Positions 1 through 9,514 are shown, counted from the first letter of the stretch. The stretch: DNA of 64,000 nt from Albidovulum marisflavi (GCF_025751435.1 NZ_JAOWKY010000003.1:124001-188000); one strand, 5' to 3'. Program-made: numbers and translations. The notes: generated from the sequence alone by a model not told the origin.

Positions 1-590
1 GCCACATCGTCGACGGCGACGTCGAGCGGCTGATGGCGGCGCTGACCAAGCCGCTGAACTTCGAGATGGCCGCCACCGCCGAGATGCAGACAATCGCCTT
101 GCGCCACAAGCCGCACGCCGTGTGCATCGTCCCGGAAAAGCGCGAGGAGCGCACGACGGAGGGCGGGCTGGACGTTGCCGCGGACATCGCGCGGCTGACC
201 GACTACATCGCGCCCCTCAGCGAGGCGGGAAGCAGGGTGTCCATGTTCATCGGACACGACCCGCGCCAGATCGAGGCCTGTGCCAGGATCGGCGCGGCGG
301 TGGTGGAACTGCACACGGGGCACTATTGCGACCTGCACCACGAAGGCCGATTCGACGAGCGCGACGCAGAGCTTGCCGCCCTGACCGAAGGCGCCCGGCT
401 GGCGCATTCGCTTGGGCTCGAGGTTCACGCGGGCCATGGCCTGACCTACGATACCGTGGCGCCGATCGCGGCCCTGCCGGAGGTTCGGGAACTTAACATC
501 GGACACTTCCTGATCGCGGAAGCCATCTTCGCGGGGTTGAAGCCCGCCATCGTCGAGATGCGCCGTCTCATGGATGCGGCCCGGGCATGA
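1..590 (+). CDS. pdxJ: Pyridoxine 5'-phosphate synthase, C-terminal part (5' end outside window)
   Basis: PdxJ condenses 1-deoxy-D-xylulose 5-phosphate with 3-amino-2-oxopropyl phosphate to make pyridoxine 5'-phosphate, the last step of the DXP-dependent vitamin B6 pathway, in the cytoplasm. The reading frame is open from the window edge (first full codon at position 3), so about 195 codons of a protein usually near 245-250 residues are present. Visible PdxJ signatures include the LNFEMAAT segment, the [13 protein letters not shown] loop that binds substrate phosphate, and the C-terminal [14 protein letters not shown] segment. The missing N-terminus would carry the first catalytic residues. 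The stop overlaps the acpS start by ATGA, so the two are translationally coupled. Confidence 0.95.
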   Translation, partial: HIVDGDVERLMAALTKPLNFEMAATAEMQTIALRHKPHAVCIVPEKREERTTEGGLDVAADIARLTDYIAPLSEAGSRVSMFIGHDPRQIEACARIGAAVVELHTGHYCDLHHEGRFDERDAELAALTEGARLAHSLGLEVHAGHGLTYDTVAPIAALPEVRELNIGHFLIAEAIFAGLKPAIVEMRRLMDAARA

Positions 591-1012
591 TCCTGGGCAT
601 CGGGACCGACCTTGCGAACATCGAGCGGATCGCCGCGACGCTGGACCGCTTCGGCGACCGGTTCCGCAACCGCGTCTTCACCGAAGTCGAACAGCGCAAG
701 GCCGAGCGCAGGAAGGACCGCGCGGGCACCTATGCCAAGCGCTGGGCCGCGAAGGAGGCCTGTTCCAAGGCGCTTGGTACCGGGCTTCGCATGGGGATTT
801 CCTGGAAGGACATGGCGGTGGCGAACCTGCCCTCGGGCCAGCCTGTCATGCACCTCTCCGGCTGGGCCGCGGACCGGCTTGCCCGCATGACGCCGCCGGG
901 ACATGAAGCGATCGTTCACGTGACGCTGACCGACGATCACCCCTGGGCGCAGGCCTTCGTCGTGATCGAGGCCCGACCCGTCGCCGCGGTCATTCCAGCC
1001 AAGGAAACTTGA
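587..1012 (+). CDS. acpS: Holo-[acyl-carrier-protein] synthase
   Basis: AcpS transfers 4'-phosphopantetheine from CoA to the conserved serine of acyl carrier proteins, activating fatty acid synthesis. The 141-residue product has the N-terminal IGTD motif with the Mg-binding Asp8, and the [18 protein letters not shown] segment containing the second metal ligand Glu57. Length is slightly above the usual 120-135 residues because of a longer C-terminal strand region. The ATG at 587 overlaps the pdxJ stop. Besides the housekeeping carrier protein, this enzyme is a possible activator of the small carrier protein encoded at 62679-62915, although a dedicated Sfp-type enzyme elsewhere cannot be excluded. 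Confidence 0.95.
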   Translation: MILGIGTDLANIERIAATLDRFGDRFRNRVFTEVEQRKAERRKDRAGTYAKRWAAKEACSKALGTGLRMGISWKDMAVANLPSGQPVMHLSGWAADRLARMTPPGHEAIVHVTLTDDHPWAQAFVVIEARPVAAVIPAKET

Positions 1013-1064
1013 CACTTACACCCTGCGGCCCCATGAAGCGGTCGCAAAGATGACAGGACAGGCC

Positions 1065-1847
1065 ATGTCGAGCAAAGCCAGCGACGGTATCGTCGAAACC
1101 TTCAAGACGATCGTGTACGCACTCTTGATCGCAGGGGTCTTCCGGACCCTTTTCTTCCAGCCTTTCTGGATCCCCTCGGGCTCGATGAAGGACACGCTGC
1201 TGATCGGCGACTTCCTGTTCGTCAACAAGATGGCCTACGGCTATTCGCGCTATTCCTGTCCCTTCGCGATCTGCCCGATCTCGGGCCGGATCCTGGGCTC
1301 CGAACCCGAACGCGGCGACGTGGTGGTGTTTCGCCACCCCGCGAACGGCAATGACTTCATCAAGCGCCTGATCGGAATGCCGGGTGACACCATCCAGGTC
1401 CTGGACGGCGTGCTTTACATCAATGGCGAAGCCGCGCCGCAGACGCCCGCGGGCACGTTCGAGGAAATCAAGCAGCCCCAGGGCTCTGAGGGTCTGGTGC
1501 CGCGCTGCGTCAACGATCCCGTTGGTCAGGGCGGCATCTGCGAGAAAGAGCGATTCACCGAAACGCTGCCCAATGGCGTCAGCCACGATATCCTGAACAT
1601 CACCGACAACTGGGGCGCCGACAACACGCCGATCTTCACGGTCCCGGCGGGCAACTACTTCTTCATGGGTGACAACCGCGACAACAGCCAGGACAGCCGC
1701 ATCGCGGTGCAGTCTGGCGGCGTGGGTCTTGTGCCGGCCGAATACCTGATCGGCCGGGCCGAGCGTGTCATGTTCTCGTCCGCGGGCCGGTCGCTGTTTG
1801 CCTTCTGGACCTGGCGCGGCGACCGCTTCTTCAAGGCGATCGAGTGA
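1065..1847 (+). CDS. lepB: Signal peptidase I
   Basis: LepB is the membrane-anchored serine protease that removes signal peptides from exported proteins at the periplasmic face of the inner membrane. With the start at 1065 (260 residues) there is one N-terminal membrane segment (about residues 14-31), then PSGSM with the catalytic Ser40, and [12 protein letters not shown] with the general-base Lys100. The [12 protein letters not shown] box follows in the C-terminal third. A start at 1050 (five codons upstream) is also possible; 1065 was chosen because AGGA lies at suitable spacing and the family normally begins close to this point. The stop overlaps the rnc start by GTGA. Confidence 0.95.
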   Translation: MSSKASDGIVETFKTIVYALLIAGVFRTLFFQPFWIPSGSMKDTLLIGDFLFVNKMAYGYSRYSCPFAICPISGRILGSEPERGDVVVFRHPANGNDFIKRLIGMPGDTIQVLDGVLYINGEAAPQTPAGTFEEIKQPQGSEGLVPRCVNDPVGQGGICEKERFTETLPNGVSHDILNITDNWGADNTPIFTVPAGNYFFMGDNRDNSQDSRIAVQSGGVGLVPAEYLIGRAERVMFSSAGRSLFAFWTWRGDRFFKAIE

Positions 1848-2533
1848 AGCTGGGAACCGATCTTCAGGCCTTCGCGGCCAGGATCGGGCACGACTTCCGC
1901 CGTCCCGAACTGTTGCTGCGCGCGCTGACGCATGGATCGATCGCGACACTCACGCGGCCCGACAACCAGCGGCTTGAGTTCCTGGGCGACCGGGTGCTGG
2001 GCCTGGTCATGGCCGAGGCGCTTCTGGCCGCGGACAAGGGCGCAAGCGAGGGCCAGCTTGCGCCGCGCTACAATGCCCTTGTCCGCAAGGAAACCTGCGC
2101 CGCCGTCGCCGCGACCGTGGGTGTGGGCGAGGTGCTGAAACTTGGCCGGTCCGAAATGATGTCGGGCGGCCGCCGGAAAGAGGCGTTGCTGGGCGATGCG
2201 ATGGAGGCGGTGATCGCCGCCGTCTATCTGGACGCAGGTTTCGAGGCCGCCAAGGGCATGGTGCTGCGGCTTTGGGGCGACCGCATCGGGGCCGTCGCCG
2301 AAGACGCGCGCGATCCCAAGACGGCGTTGCAGGAATGGGTCCAGGCCCGCGCCATGCCGCCCCCGGCCTACACCGAGATATCTCGCGAAGGCCCGCCCCA
2401 CCAACCGGTGTTCACCGTCGAGGTCAGGATAGCCTCGGGTCAGGCGGCTCAGGCGAAGGCCGGCGCGAAACGGCTGGCCGAACAGGCGGCGGCGAAGGCG
2501 CTTCTTGCGCGAATGGAGGATGGCAATGGCTGA
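1844..2533 (+). CDS. rnc: Ribonuclease III
   Basis: RNase III cleaves double-stranded RNA, maturing rRNA precursors and controlling some mRNAs. The 229-residue protein has the endonuclease domain with the signature LEFLGD (Glu45, Asp49) and the second acidic pair at Asp118 and Glu121 ([16 protein letters not shown]), followed by a C-terminal dsRNA-binding domain (about 156-226) ending in the typical alanine-rich helix. Translation starts at GTG 1844, overlapping the lepB stop. The signature reads GDRVL where most homologues have GDAVL or GDSVL, a change next to but not of a catalytic residue. It belongs to the acpS-lepB-rnc-era transcription unit. Confidence 0.95.
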   Translation: MKLGTDLQAFAARIGHDFRRPELLLRALTHGSIATLTRPDNQRLEFLGDRVLGLVMAEALLAADKGASEGQLAPRYNALVRKETCAAVAATVGVGEVLKLGRSEMMSGGRRKEALLGDAMEAVIAAVYLDAGFEAAKGMVLRLWGDRIGAVAEDARDPKTALQEWVQARAMPPPAYTEISREGPPHQPVFTVEVRIASGQAAQAKAGAKRLAEQAAAKALLARMEDGNG

Positions 2534-3437
2534 TACGCGCGCGGGCTTCGTTGCCCTGATCGGAGAGCCGAACGCGGGCAAGTCGACGCTGCTGAACCAG
2601 ATGGTCGGCGCCAAGGTGTCGATCGTCACCCACAAGGTGCAGACGACCCGCGCCCGCATCCGCGGGATTGCGATGGAAGGGTCTGCCCAGATCGTCTTTG
2701 TCGACACGCCCGGTCTTTTCCGCCCGCGCCGCCGCCTTGATCGGGCGATGGTCGCCGCCGCTTGGGGCGGCGCAGCGGATGCCGATGTCGTGGTGCTGCT
2801 GGTCGAGGCGCATCGCGGCCTGACCGAGGGCGTTCGCACGATCATCGAGGCGTTGAAGGACCGGCTGCCCGCCAGGACACGCGTGGCGCTGGCGATCAAC
2901 AAGATCGACAGGGTCAAGGCCGAAGAGCTTCTTGGCCTGTCGAAGACGATGAACGAGGCCTACGGCTTCGAAAAAACCTTCATGATCTCGGCCGAAAAGG
3001 GCTACGGCGTGAAGGATCTCAAGGAATGGCTTGCCGCCGAGCTGCCCGAGGGCCCCTGGTTCTACCCCGAGGACCAGATCGCCGACCTGCCCATGCGCAT
3101 GATCGCGGCCGAGGTGACGCGCGAGAAGCTGACGCTCAGGCTGCACGAGGAACTGCCCTACCAGCTGACCGTCGAGACCGAGCGGTGGGAAGAGCGCAAG
3201 GACGGATCGGCGCGGATCGACCAGATCGTCTATGTCGCTCGCGACGGCCACAAGGGCATCGTACTGGGCAACCGGGGCGAGACGATCAAGGCCGTGGGCA
3301 AGGCCGCGCGCGAGGAGCTGACAGAATTCCTGGGCCGTCCGGTCCATCTGTTCCTGACCGTGAAGGTGCGGCCGAACTGGCTTGAGGAAAGCGAACGCTA
3401 TTCCGAGATGGGGCTTGATTTCCGGGATGGCGACTGA
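2526..3437 (+). CDS. era: GTPase Era
   Basis: Era is the GTP-binding 30S ribosome assembly factor that binds the 3' end of 16S rRNA. The 303-residue protein has G1 GEPNAGKST (13-21), G3 DTPG (60-63) and G4 NKID (from residue 125), then a C-terminal KH domain recognisable by [15 protein letters not shown]. The start at ATG 2526 is chosen because GGAGG lies six bases upstream; a non-ATG start a few codons earlier would lack this site. The gene overlaps the end of rnc by 8 bases, which supports coupled translation of the two RNA-processing factors. Confidence 0.95.
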   Translation: MADTRAGFVALIGEPNAGKSTLLNQMVGAKVSIVTHKVQTTRARIRGIAMEGSAQIVFVDTPGLFRPRRRLDRAMVAAAWGGAADADVVVLLVEAHRGLTEGVRTIIEALKDRLPARTRVALAINKIDRVKAEELLGLSKTMNEAYGFEKTFMISAEKGYGVKDLKEWLAAELPEGPWFYPEDQIADLPMRMIAAEVTREKLTLRLHEELPYQLTVETERWEERKDGSARIDQIVYVARDGHKGIVLGNRGETIKAVGKAAREELTEFLGRPVHLFLTVKVRPNWLEESERYSEMGLDFRDGD

Positions 3438-3768
3438 GCCGCGCCTGACCGCCGATTTCTGGATCCGTGCCTATCTTGCGCGGCTCCAGATGGCGGGCAT
3501 ACCCGCCTATGTCACCTTTCGCGGCGATCCGACGGCCGGGGCGATCCTGGTCAAGCTGGCCACTCTGGACGGCGCGGCGCGGCTTTACCAGCGTAGCTTC
3601 GACCTGATGACCGGCGCGCGCGCCTGGGTCACGCTGGCCGACGGGCCCGAGCCCGAGGTCGACGCCGCCGCCCGGCGTCAGCGCCAGATGGATCCCGACC
3701 TTTGGGTGATCGAGGTCGAAAGCCGCGAGGGGCGGACGCTGCTGGACGAAGAGGGGCTGGCGGACTGA
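3427..3768 (+). CDS. DUF1491 family protein
   Basis: A small cytoplasmic protein of 113 residues with no predicted membrane segment. It matches the DUF1491 pattern, an alphaproteobacterial family of unknown function commonly found directly after era: an N-terminal LTADFWIRAYLARL helix, a central GAILVKL strand and a WVIEVESREGRTLL C-terminus. The start at 3427 lies inside the last codons of era (11-base overlap). It is the last gene before a strong terminator. In many relatives recO follows next; here it does not. Confidence 0.8.
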   Translation: MATEPRLTADFWIRAYLARLQMAGIPAYVTFRGDPTAGAILVKLATLDGAARLYQRSFDLMTGARAWVTLADGPEPEVDAAARRQRQMDPDLWVIEVESREGRTLLDEEGLAD

Positions 3769-3816
3769 TCCGGGCGGGAGGCGGCTCCTGGCCAAGCTCC
3801 GCCGCGACGCAACAAA

Positions 3817-3842
3817 AAAGGCCCCGCCGCGGCGGGGCCTTT
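3817..3842. terminator. Bidirectional intrinsic terminator between convergent operons
   Basis: A perfect 26-base palindrome (13-bp arms, AAAGGCCCCGCCG and its complement) lies between the convergent DUF1491 gene and the BMP-protein gene. The stem is GC-rich with a T-run on each side when read in either direction, so it can terminate both the era operon and the long xdh/ABC operon. Confidence 0.85.
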
Positions 3843-3860
3843 CGTTTAGGGGCAGGCGGC

Positions 3861-4958
3861 TTACTGCGGAATGTCGCCGGTGATGCCCTCGATGTAGAAC
3901 CCCATGCCAAGCAGGTCGCCATCCGGAGCGGTTTCCCCCTCGGCAAGCCAGGGCGAGCCGTCCTGCTTGTTGATGGGGCCGGTGAAGGGGTGATAGGTGC
4001 CCGCGGCGATTGCGTCACGCATTGCTTCGGCCTCGGCCTTGACGTCGGCCGGCACGGCGTCGGTGATCTCTCCGATAAGGACCTCGCCTCCGGCGATGCC
4101 TTCCCAGGCGTCCACCTGTTCATAGGTTCCCTCAAGCAGGGCGCCCACACGCTTCACGTAATAAGGGCCCCAGTTGTCGATGATCGAGGTCACGCGCGGC
4201 GAGGGCTTGTATTCGGCCATGTCCGAGGCTTGCCCGAACCCGATCACGGCGCCGTTCGACTTGGCCGCTTCGGCCAGAGGCGCGGTCGAGTCGGTGTGCG
4301 AGGCGATCACGTCGACGCCCTGTTCGATCATCGCCTTGGCTGCGTCGGCCTCTTTCGCGGGGTCGAACCAGGTGTAGGCCCAGACGACCGTCAGCTCGAC
4401 ATCGGGGTTCACCTGACGCGCGTGATGGAAGTAGGAGTTGATGCCCATGACCACTTCCGGGATCGGGAAGGATCCGATGTAGCCGATCTTGTTGGACTTG
4501 GTCATGCGGCCGGCGATCAGGCCCTCAATCGCGCGACCTTCGTAGAAGCGGGCGTTGTAGGTGGAAACGTTGGCGCTGTCGCGCTTGAAGCCTGTCGCAT
4601 GTTCGAACATCACGTTCGGGAATTTCGCCGCGACGGCGTTCGTGGCATCCATGTAGCCGAACGAGGTCGTGAAGATGATGTTGCAGCCGCCCAGAGCCAT
4701 CTGGGTCAGCACGCGCTCGGCGTCGGCGCCCTCGGGCACGCTTTCCTGCCACTGGATCTCGACCTTGTCGCCAAAGGCCTCCTTGACGTCCAGCGCGCCC
4801 TGATGGTGCTGGTAGGTCCAGCCGCCGTCGCCGATCGGGCCGACGTAGACGAAACACGCCTTGACGTTGTCCATCGGTCCGGCGGCCATCGCGCCGCCGC
4901 CCAGCGAAAGGGCGATGCCCGCCGCGGCGGCCGTGGTCATGAGGGTTCTTCTGAGCAT
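3861..4958 (-). CDS. BMP family ABC transporter substrate-binding protein (purine/nucleoside type)
   Basis: Periplasmic solute-binding protein of an ABC importer, 365 residues. The family (BMP/PnrA-like) binds nucleosides or related purines. The N-terminus is a typical export signal (MLRRTL, hydrophobic stretch, AMA-AG cleavage near residue 27). The body shows the family pattern VYVGPIGDGGW near the start and a central AHS/TDS-type ligand region (ASHTDSTAPLAEAAK). The start at 4958 is preceded by AGGAG at six bases; an upstream ATG at 4982 would spoil the signal peptide. It is the last gene of the leftward operon, 69 bases after the second permease gene and after a hairpin, which may set a separate expression level. 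Confidence 0.88.
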   Translation of the reverse strand: MLRRTLMTTAAAAGIALSLGGGAMAAGPMDNVKACFVYVGPIGDGGWTYQHHQGALDVKEAFGDKVEIQWQESVPEGADAERVLTQMALGGCNIIFTTSFGYMDATNAVAAKFPNVMFEHATGFKRDSANVSTYNARFYEGRAIEGLIAGRMTKSNKIGYIGSFPIPEVVMGINSYFHHARQVNPDVELTVVWAYTWFDPAKEADAAKAMIEQGVDVIASHTDSTAPLAEAAKSNGAVIGFGQASDMAEYKPSPRVTSIIDNWGPYYVKRVGALLEGTYEQVDAWEGIAGGEVLIGEITDAVPADVKAEAEAMRDAIAAGTYHPFTGPINKQDGSPWLAEGETAPDGDLLGMGFYIEGITGDIPQ

Positions 4959-5020
4959 TCCGATCTCCTGTTGGTAGGGCAAATGCCCTGTTGATTTGCC
5001 CGTTGTGGGCTTTGGGTTAA

Positions 5021-5040
5021 CGCCGCCCTATCGGGCGGCG
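5021..5040 (-). other. Intercistronic hairpin between permease and BMP-protein genes
   Basis: An inverted repeat with 8-bp perfect arms (CGCCGCCC and GGGCGGCG) and a 4-base loop sits exactly over the stop codon of the second permease gene. No T-run follows in the direction of transcription, so it looks more like an mRNA-processing or stabilising stem than a full terminator. Confidence 0.5.
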
Positions 5041-5960
5041 TGGAAATTCTGGCCAAGCGATGCGGGTGCGTTCAGGCTTGACCGGCCGCGGCCGGACGAC
5101 ATGATCACCAGCACGACGATGGTTACCAGATACGGCGACATCGACAAGTATTCTACGGGGATACCGGAACCCGCGGCCTGAAGGTTCAGCTGCAGGACGG
5201 TGATGCCGCCGAACAGATAGGCGCCGATCAGCACGCGCCAGGGACGCCAGCTGGCGAAGACGACGATGGCCAGCGCGATCCACCCGGCGCCCGCGGTTAT
5301 TCCATCCACCCACTGCGGAACACGCACGAGGCTGACATAGGCGCCGCCAAGCCCGGCCATGGCACCCCCGAAGGCGATGCAGCCCAGGCGGATGCGGTTC
5401 ACCTTGTAGCCAAGCGCATGGGCCGCCTCATGGCTTTCGCCCACGGCGCGGACGATCAGCCCAAGCCGGGTCGAGCGCAGCACCCACCAGACCAGCGCCA
5501 CCAGCGCGATCGAGGCATAGACCATCCAGTCGTGGCCGAAGATGATAGGGCCAAGGATCGGGATGTCGGTGAGCGGGCCGAAGGGCACCTTGGCGGTCAC
5601 CGGGGGCTTGATGCCGTTGTAGCCCTGGCCCATGAGCGATGACAGGCCAAGCCCGAACAGCGTCAGCGCCAGGCCGGTCGCCACCTGGTTGGCCAGCAGC
5701 ACCTGGGTCACGAATGCGAAGACGAGGCTGAGTGTCGCGCCCCCCAAAGCGCCGGCAAGGAAGCCCACGACAGGGCTGCCCGAGGCGACGGCCGCGATGA
5801 AACCGCAGATCGCGCCCACGATCATCATCCCCTCGACGCCCAGGTTCAGCACGCCGGACTTTTCCACCACCAGCTCACCCAGGGCGGCCAGCATGATCGG
5901 CACCGCCGCCACCATCAACGAGGCGACAAGGATGACTGGATTGATACCGCCGATGTCCAT
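5028..5960 (-). CDS. ABC transporter permease (BMP-associated, second subunit)
   Basis: Integral inner-membrane subunit of the purine/nucleoside importer, 310 residues, with about eight to ten hydrophobic segments. The signature GVLNLGVEGMMIVGA near the N-terminus and the conserved RAVGESHEAAHALGYKVNRIR cytoplasmic loop (the contact for the ATPase) are typical of the YufQ/NupC-like permease in BMP systems. The start at 5960 shares one base with the stop of the first permease gene (TGATG), so the two permeases are made in a coupled, probably equimolar way. Confidence 0.9.
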   Translation of the reverse strand: MDIGGINPVILVASLMVAAVPIMLAALGELVVEKSGVLNLGVEGMMIVGAICGFIAAVASGSPVVGFLAGALGGATLSLVFAFVTQVLLANQVATGLALTLFGLGLSSLMGQGYNGIKPPVTAKVPFGPLTDIPILGPIIFGHDWMVYASIALVALVWWVLRSTRLGLIVRAVGESHEAAHALGYKVNRIRLGCIAFGGAMAGLGGAYVSLVRVPQWVDGITAGAGWIALAIVVFASWRPWRVLIGAYLFGGITVLQLNLQAAGSGIPVEYLSMSPYLVTIVVLVIMSSGRGRSSLNAPASLGQNFHAAR

Positions 5961-7048
5961 CAGCTGACCCCCGGAATTGCGGCGCGGATGCGGAAGTTCG
6001 TCAGAACGTCGACACCGAGCAGGAAGAAAAGAAGCATGCCCTGGAACACCTGGATCGCGGCCGAGGGCAGGCCAAGGTTCGTTGCCGCCATCTCGCCGCC
6101 GACATAGGTCAGCGCCATGATGAAGCCCGCGAGCACGATGCCCAGCGGATTGAGCCGGCCAAGGAAGGCCACGATGATCGCGGTAAAGCCGTAGCCCACG
6201 TTGAAGTCGATCGAGATCTTGCCGGCGGGGCCGGTGACCTCGAACATTCCCGCAAGGCCAGCCAGCGCGCCCGAAAGGCCCATGCACAGCAGGATCAGCC
6301 GCTCGGGCTTGACGCCGTGGAAGCGGGCGGCGCGCGGTGCCTGTCCGGCAAGCTTGATCTGGAAGCCCAGGATGTGGCGTTGCAGCAGGATATAGGCCGC
6401 CACCCCCATCGCCAGCGCGAACACGCCGCCCCAGTGCAGCCCGGTTCCCGCGATCAGTTCGGGGTTGGAGGCCGCCGGGAAGGACGACACGGAAAAGCTG
6501 CGGCTACCGGGAAAGCCCGCGCCCTCCGGGTTCCGGAGGAAGCCGGTCGATGCCTTGGCAAGGATGGTGTCGGCCACATAGACCAGCATCAGCGAGACAA
6601 GGATTTCGTTGGTGTTGAAGCGCGTCTTGAGGATAGCCGGGATCATCGCCCAGGCGCAGCCGCCAAGCGCACCCGCAAGGATCATGGCGGGGAAGATGAG
6701 GCGGCTTTCCGTCGGGTAGAAGGCAAGGCCCACCCCGGCGCCGCAGATCGCGCCCATGATGTACTGGCCCTCGGCGCCGATGTTCCAGATCCCGGCGCGG
6801 AAGCCCAGCGACAGGCCGATCGCAATCAGGATCAGCGGGCCCGCCTTCACCAGAAGCTGGCCGCGAAGATAGAACGCGAACTCGCCGAAAAGCGGGTCCC
6901 AGAAGATCGTCTTGATCACCGCGATCGGGTTCTTGCCCAGCATGGCGAACAGCAGCCCGCCTGCGACCATCGTCAGGAACACGGCCAGGATCGGCGTCGC
7001 GTAAAGCCAAAAGCGCGAGGGGTTGGGACGTTTCTCAAGCCTCAGCAT
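5960..7048 (-). CDS. ABC transporter permease (BMP-associated, first subunit)
   Basis: Integral inner-membrane subunit partnering the product of 5028-5960; 362 residues, N-terminal cytoplasmic tail, then many hydrophobic helices. Family landmarks are the FRAGIWNIGAEGQYIMGA segment, GFQIKLAGQAPRAARFHGV (ATPase contact loop) and GYGFTAIIVAFLGRLNPLG. The start ATG at 7048 lies inside the end of the ATPase gene (14-base overlap). An upstream ATG at 7075 is possible but adds nine residues without a family counterpart. Confidence 0.9.
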   Translation of the reverse strand: MLRLEKRPNPSRFWLYATPILAVFLTMVAGGLLFAMLGKNPIAVIKTIFWDPLFGEFAFYLRGQLLVKAGPLILIAIGLSLGFRAGIWNIGAEGQYIMGAICGAGVGLAFYPTESRLIFPAMILAGALGGCAWAMIPAILKTRFNTNEILVSLMLVYVADTILAKASTGFLRNPEGAGFPGSRSFSVSSFPAASNPELIAGTGLHWGGVFALAMGVAAYILLQRHILGFQIKLAGQAPRAARFHGVKPERLILLCMGLSGALAGLAGMFEVTGPAGKISIDFNVGYGFTAIIVAFLGRLNPLGIVLAGFIMALTYVGGEMAATNLGLPSAAIQVFQGMLLFFLLGVDVLTNFRIRAAIPGVS

Positions 7049-8564
7049 GATGCGCCACCTCCATTCCGTGGGCACCGCCCATCATCAGTCCGATTTCGTC
7101 GATGGTCAGGCCTTCGACGGGTCTTGGCCGGGTCAGCCGCCCTTCGTTCAGCACCGCGAACATGTCCGCGATTTCCAGAAGCTCATCCAGGTCCTGGCTG
7201 ATCACCACGACACCCGCGCCCTCGGCCGCGCGGTTCAGGATCGCTTGCCTGATCGCCGCCGCCGCCGCCGCATCCACGCCCCATGTGGGCTGGTTGATCA
7301 CGATGACCTGTGGGCTTTGGTCCAACTCGCGCCCGATCAGGAATTTCTGCAGGTTGCCGCCCGACAGGGCGCGGGCGGCCACGTGATTGCCGGGCGTCCG
7401 CACGTCATAGGTCTGGATCACCTCGTCCGCGAAGCCGCGCGTGGCGGCCCAGTCGATGAAGCCCTTGTGCGTCAGGTTGCGTCGGATCGCACCGGTCAGA
7501 AGCGCGTTTTCCACAAGCGACATGTCGGGCGCCGCCGCATGGCCGTAGCGGTCCTCGGGTGCTGCGACCAGGCCCGCCCGGCGACGGTCGCTCGGCCCCT
7601 GGTCGCCGGCGGCATGACCGCAGACGCGGATCTTGTCCGGGGCGACCCGCAGTTCGCCCGACAACGCCAGAAGCAGTTCGTCCTGCCCGTTGCCCGCGAC
7701 GCCCGCGATGCCCAGAACCTCGCCCCGCGCGACGGTGAACGACACGTTCTTGAGGGTCGTTCCGAACGGAATGGGCGAGGCGACCGAAAGATCGGTCACG
7801 CCCAGCACGACCTCTCCCTTGCTGCCGGCGCGCCGTTCGGGCGGGGTCAGCGTGGCGCCGACCATGAGTTCGGCCATTTCGCGCGCGGTGGTTTCGCGCG
7901 GCACGCAGGTGCCGACAACCTTGCCGCGTCTGAGGATCGTGGCCCCGTCGCACAGCGCCCGTATCTCTTCAAGCTTGTGCGAGATGTAGAGGATCGCGGT
8001 GCCCTCGGCGGAAAGCTGGCGCAGGGTCTTGAAAAGGATCTCGACTTCCTGCGGGGTCAGCACGCTGGTCGGTTCATCCATGATCAGAAGCTTCGGATCC
8101 TGCAGCAGGCAGCGGATGATCTCGACCCGCTGGCGTTCGCCGGCCGAGAGGTCCCCCACCATGCGGGAAGGATCCAGCGGCAGGCCGTATTCCTCGGACA
8201 CGGCGCGGATGCGTGCGGCCAGTTCCCGCATCGTGGGCGGGTTCTCCATGCCCAGAGCCACATTTTCCGCGACGTTCAGCGCCTCGAAGAGCGAGAAGTG
8301 CTGAAAGACCATGGCGACGCCCGACGCCCGCGCTTCGGACGGCTCTGAGGGGGAGAAGGGTCTGCCGCGGAAGGTCATCGTGCCCTCGTCCGGCTTGACC
8401 AGCCCGTAGATCATCTTGACCAGCGTGGATTTGCCCGCGCCGTTTTCGCCCAGCAGCGCGTGCACCTCGCCCACGCCGATATCGAACGACACGTCCTCGT
8501 TTGCCTTAACGCCGGGATAGGACTTGCTTATCCCCTTGATACTCAGAAGCGTTTCCCTCGTCAT
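7035..8564 (-). CDS. ABC transporter ATP-binding protein (two-domain, purine/nucleoside uptake)
   Basis: Cytoplasmic ATPase of the BMP-type importer, 509 residues with two nucleotide-binding domains like RbsA. The first has Walker A GENGAGKST (39-47), a LSAGERQRVEI signature and Walker B LLIMDEPTSVL. The second has a degenerate P-loop (GVAGNGQDELL, no GK[ST]) but an intact LSGGNLQKFLIGREL signature; this asymmetry is usual for the family. The start at 8564 overlaps the xdhC stop by ATGA, directly linking transport to xanthine dehydrogenase maturation. A long open extension upstream lies inside xdhC and is not used. Confidence 0.92.
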   Translation of the reverse strand: MTRETLLSIKGISKSYPGVKANEDVSFDIGVGEVHALLGENGAGKSTLVKMIYGLVKPDEGTMTFRGRPFSPSEPSEARASGVAMVFQHFSLFEALNVAENVALGMENPPTMRELAARIRAVSEEYGLPLDPSRMVGDLSAGERQRVEIIRCLLQDPKLLIMDEPTSVLTPQEVEILFKTLRQLSAEGTAILYISHKLEEIRALCDGATILRRGKVVGTCVPRETTAREMAELMVGATLTPPERRAGSKGEVVLGVTDLSVASPIPFGTTLKNVSFTVARGEVLGIAGVAGNGQDELLLALSGELRVAPDKIRVCGHAAGDQGPSDRRRAGLVAAPEDRYGHAAAPDMSLVENALLTGAIRRNLTHKGFIDWAATRGFADEVIQTYDVRTPGNHVAARALSGGNLQKFLIGRELDQSPQVIVINQPTWGVDAAAAAAIRQAILNRAAEGAGVVVISQDLDELLEIADMFAVLNEGRLTRPRPVEGLTIDEIGLMMGGAHGMEVAHHAEA

Positions 8565-9514
8565 CCCGCACATTCCTTCTTGGTTCGGGCCTTGGCGGTT
8601 TTCATCATGATCAGTTCGGCCGCCACCCCGACGGCGATGGCTTGCGGATGCTTGCCGAGGTCGGGGTTTCCGATGGGGCAGCGGATGTCCGCGATTCGTT
8701 CGGGCGCATGGCCGAGTGCCGCCAGCCGCGATCGGAAACGCGCCCATTTGGTGTCCGATCCGATAAGGCCAAGGCTTTGGAACCCGTGCGCCAGCAGACG
8801 GTGACAAAGATCAAGGTCCAGTGTGTGCGAGAACGTCAGCACCAGGTGATCCGCGTCCTGCGGCGCCTCGATCACAAGGTCGGCCGGATTGGACGCGATC
8901 TTCTGGACGACACCTTCGGGGACCGCCGGAAACCGGGAGGCGTCGGTGTCGATCCAGGTAAGCCGGAAGCCGGGCAGGGGGCGCATGACCTCGATGATGG
9001 CGCGGCCGACGTGACCCGCACCCCAGATCCAGAGCTCACGCAAGGGGCGGGTCAGCGGTTCCACGAACCAGCCCTGGACGATGCGCGGCGCGGGCATGAA
9101 ACCTTCGCCGCGGGCGCGCTTCAGGATGCGCGCGACCGCCATCGGCATCGGGCCTTGCGTGCCCGGCACCGGCCTCGCGACGACCGTTTCGCCCGCGACA
9201 TCGGCCAGCAGGCCTTGGTCCCAATGTTCCGAAAGAAGCGTGACCGCCCCGCCGCAGCACTGGTTCAGCGCGGGCCCCAAGGGCATCCGGTCCAGCGCCG
9301 CCGATCTGTCCTCGGCCAGCATCGCGCGGGCCTTGGCGGCAGCCTCGTACTCCAGTGTGCCGCCACCGATCGTGCCTTCCTGCCCACAAGCCCAGACCAG
9401 CATCGCGGCCCCCGCTTCGCGCGGGGCCGATCCTGCCACGTCCGCGACGACGACGCGGATCACGGCGCCATGGGCCGCGACGGCGCGGGCGAGTTCTGCG
9501 TGATCGAAGCTCAT
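8561..9514 (-). CDS. xdhC: Xanthine dehydrogenase accessory protein XdhC
   Basis: XdhC binds molybdenum cofactor, promotes its sulfuration and inserts it in the XdhB subunit; it is not part of the final enzyme. The 317-residue product has the N-terminal XdhC/CoxI domain (GSAPREAGAAMLV; GTIGGGTLEYEA), the NQCCGG motif with a Cys pair at 86-87, and a C-terminal Rossmann-type domain with WIWGAGHVGRA (165-170). The gene overlaps both xdhB and the ABC ATPase gene by ATGA, a strong sign of one polycistronic mRNA. Confidence 0.93.
   Translation of the reverse strand: MSFDHAELARAVAAHGAVIRVVVADVAGSAPREAGAAMLVWACGQEGTIGGGTLEYEAAAKARAMLAEDRSAALDRMPLGPALNQCCGGAVTLLSEHWDQGLLADVAGETVVARPVPGTQGPMPMAVARILKRARGEGFMPAPRIVQGWFVEPLTRPLRELWIWGAGHVGRAIIEVMRPLPGFRLTWIDTDASRFPAVPEGVVQKIASNPADLVIEAPQDADHLVLTFSHTLDLDLCHRLLAHGFQSLGLIGSDTKWARFRSRLAALGHAPERIADIRCPIGNPDLGKHPQAIAVGVAAELIMMKTAKARTKKECAG

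Noticed and set aside
7035-8564. Missing Walker A lysine in the second ATPase domain
   Set aside because: Degenerate second nucleotide-binding sites are normal in this RbsA-like family, so it is not a mutation of note.
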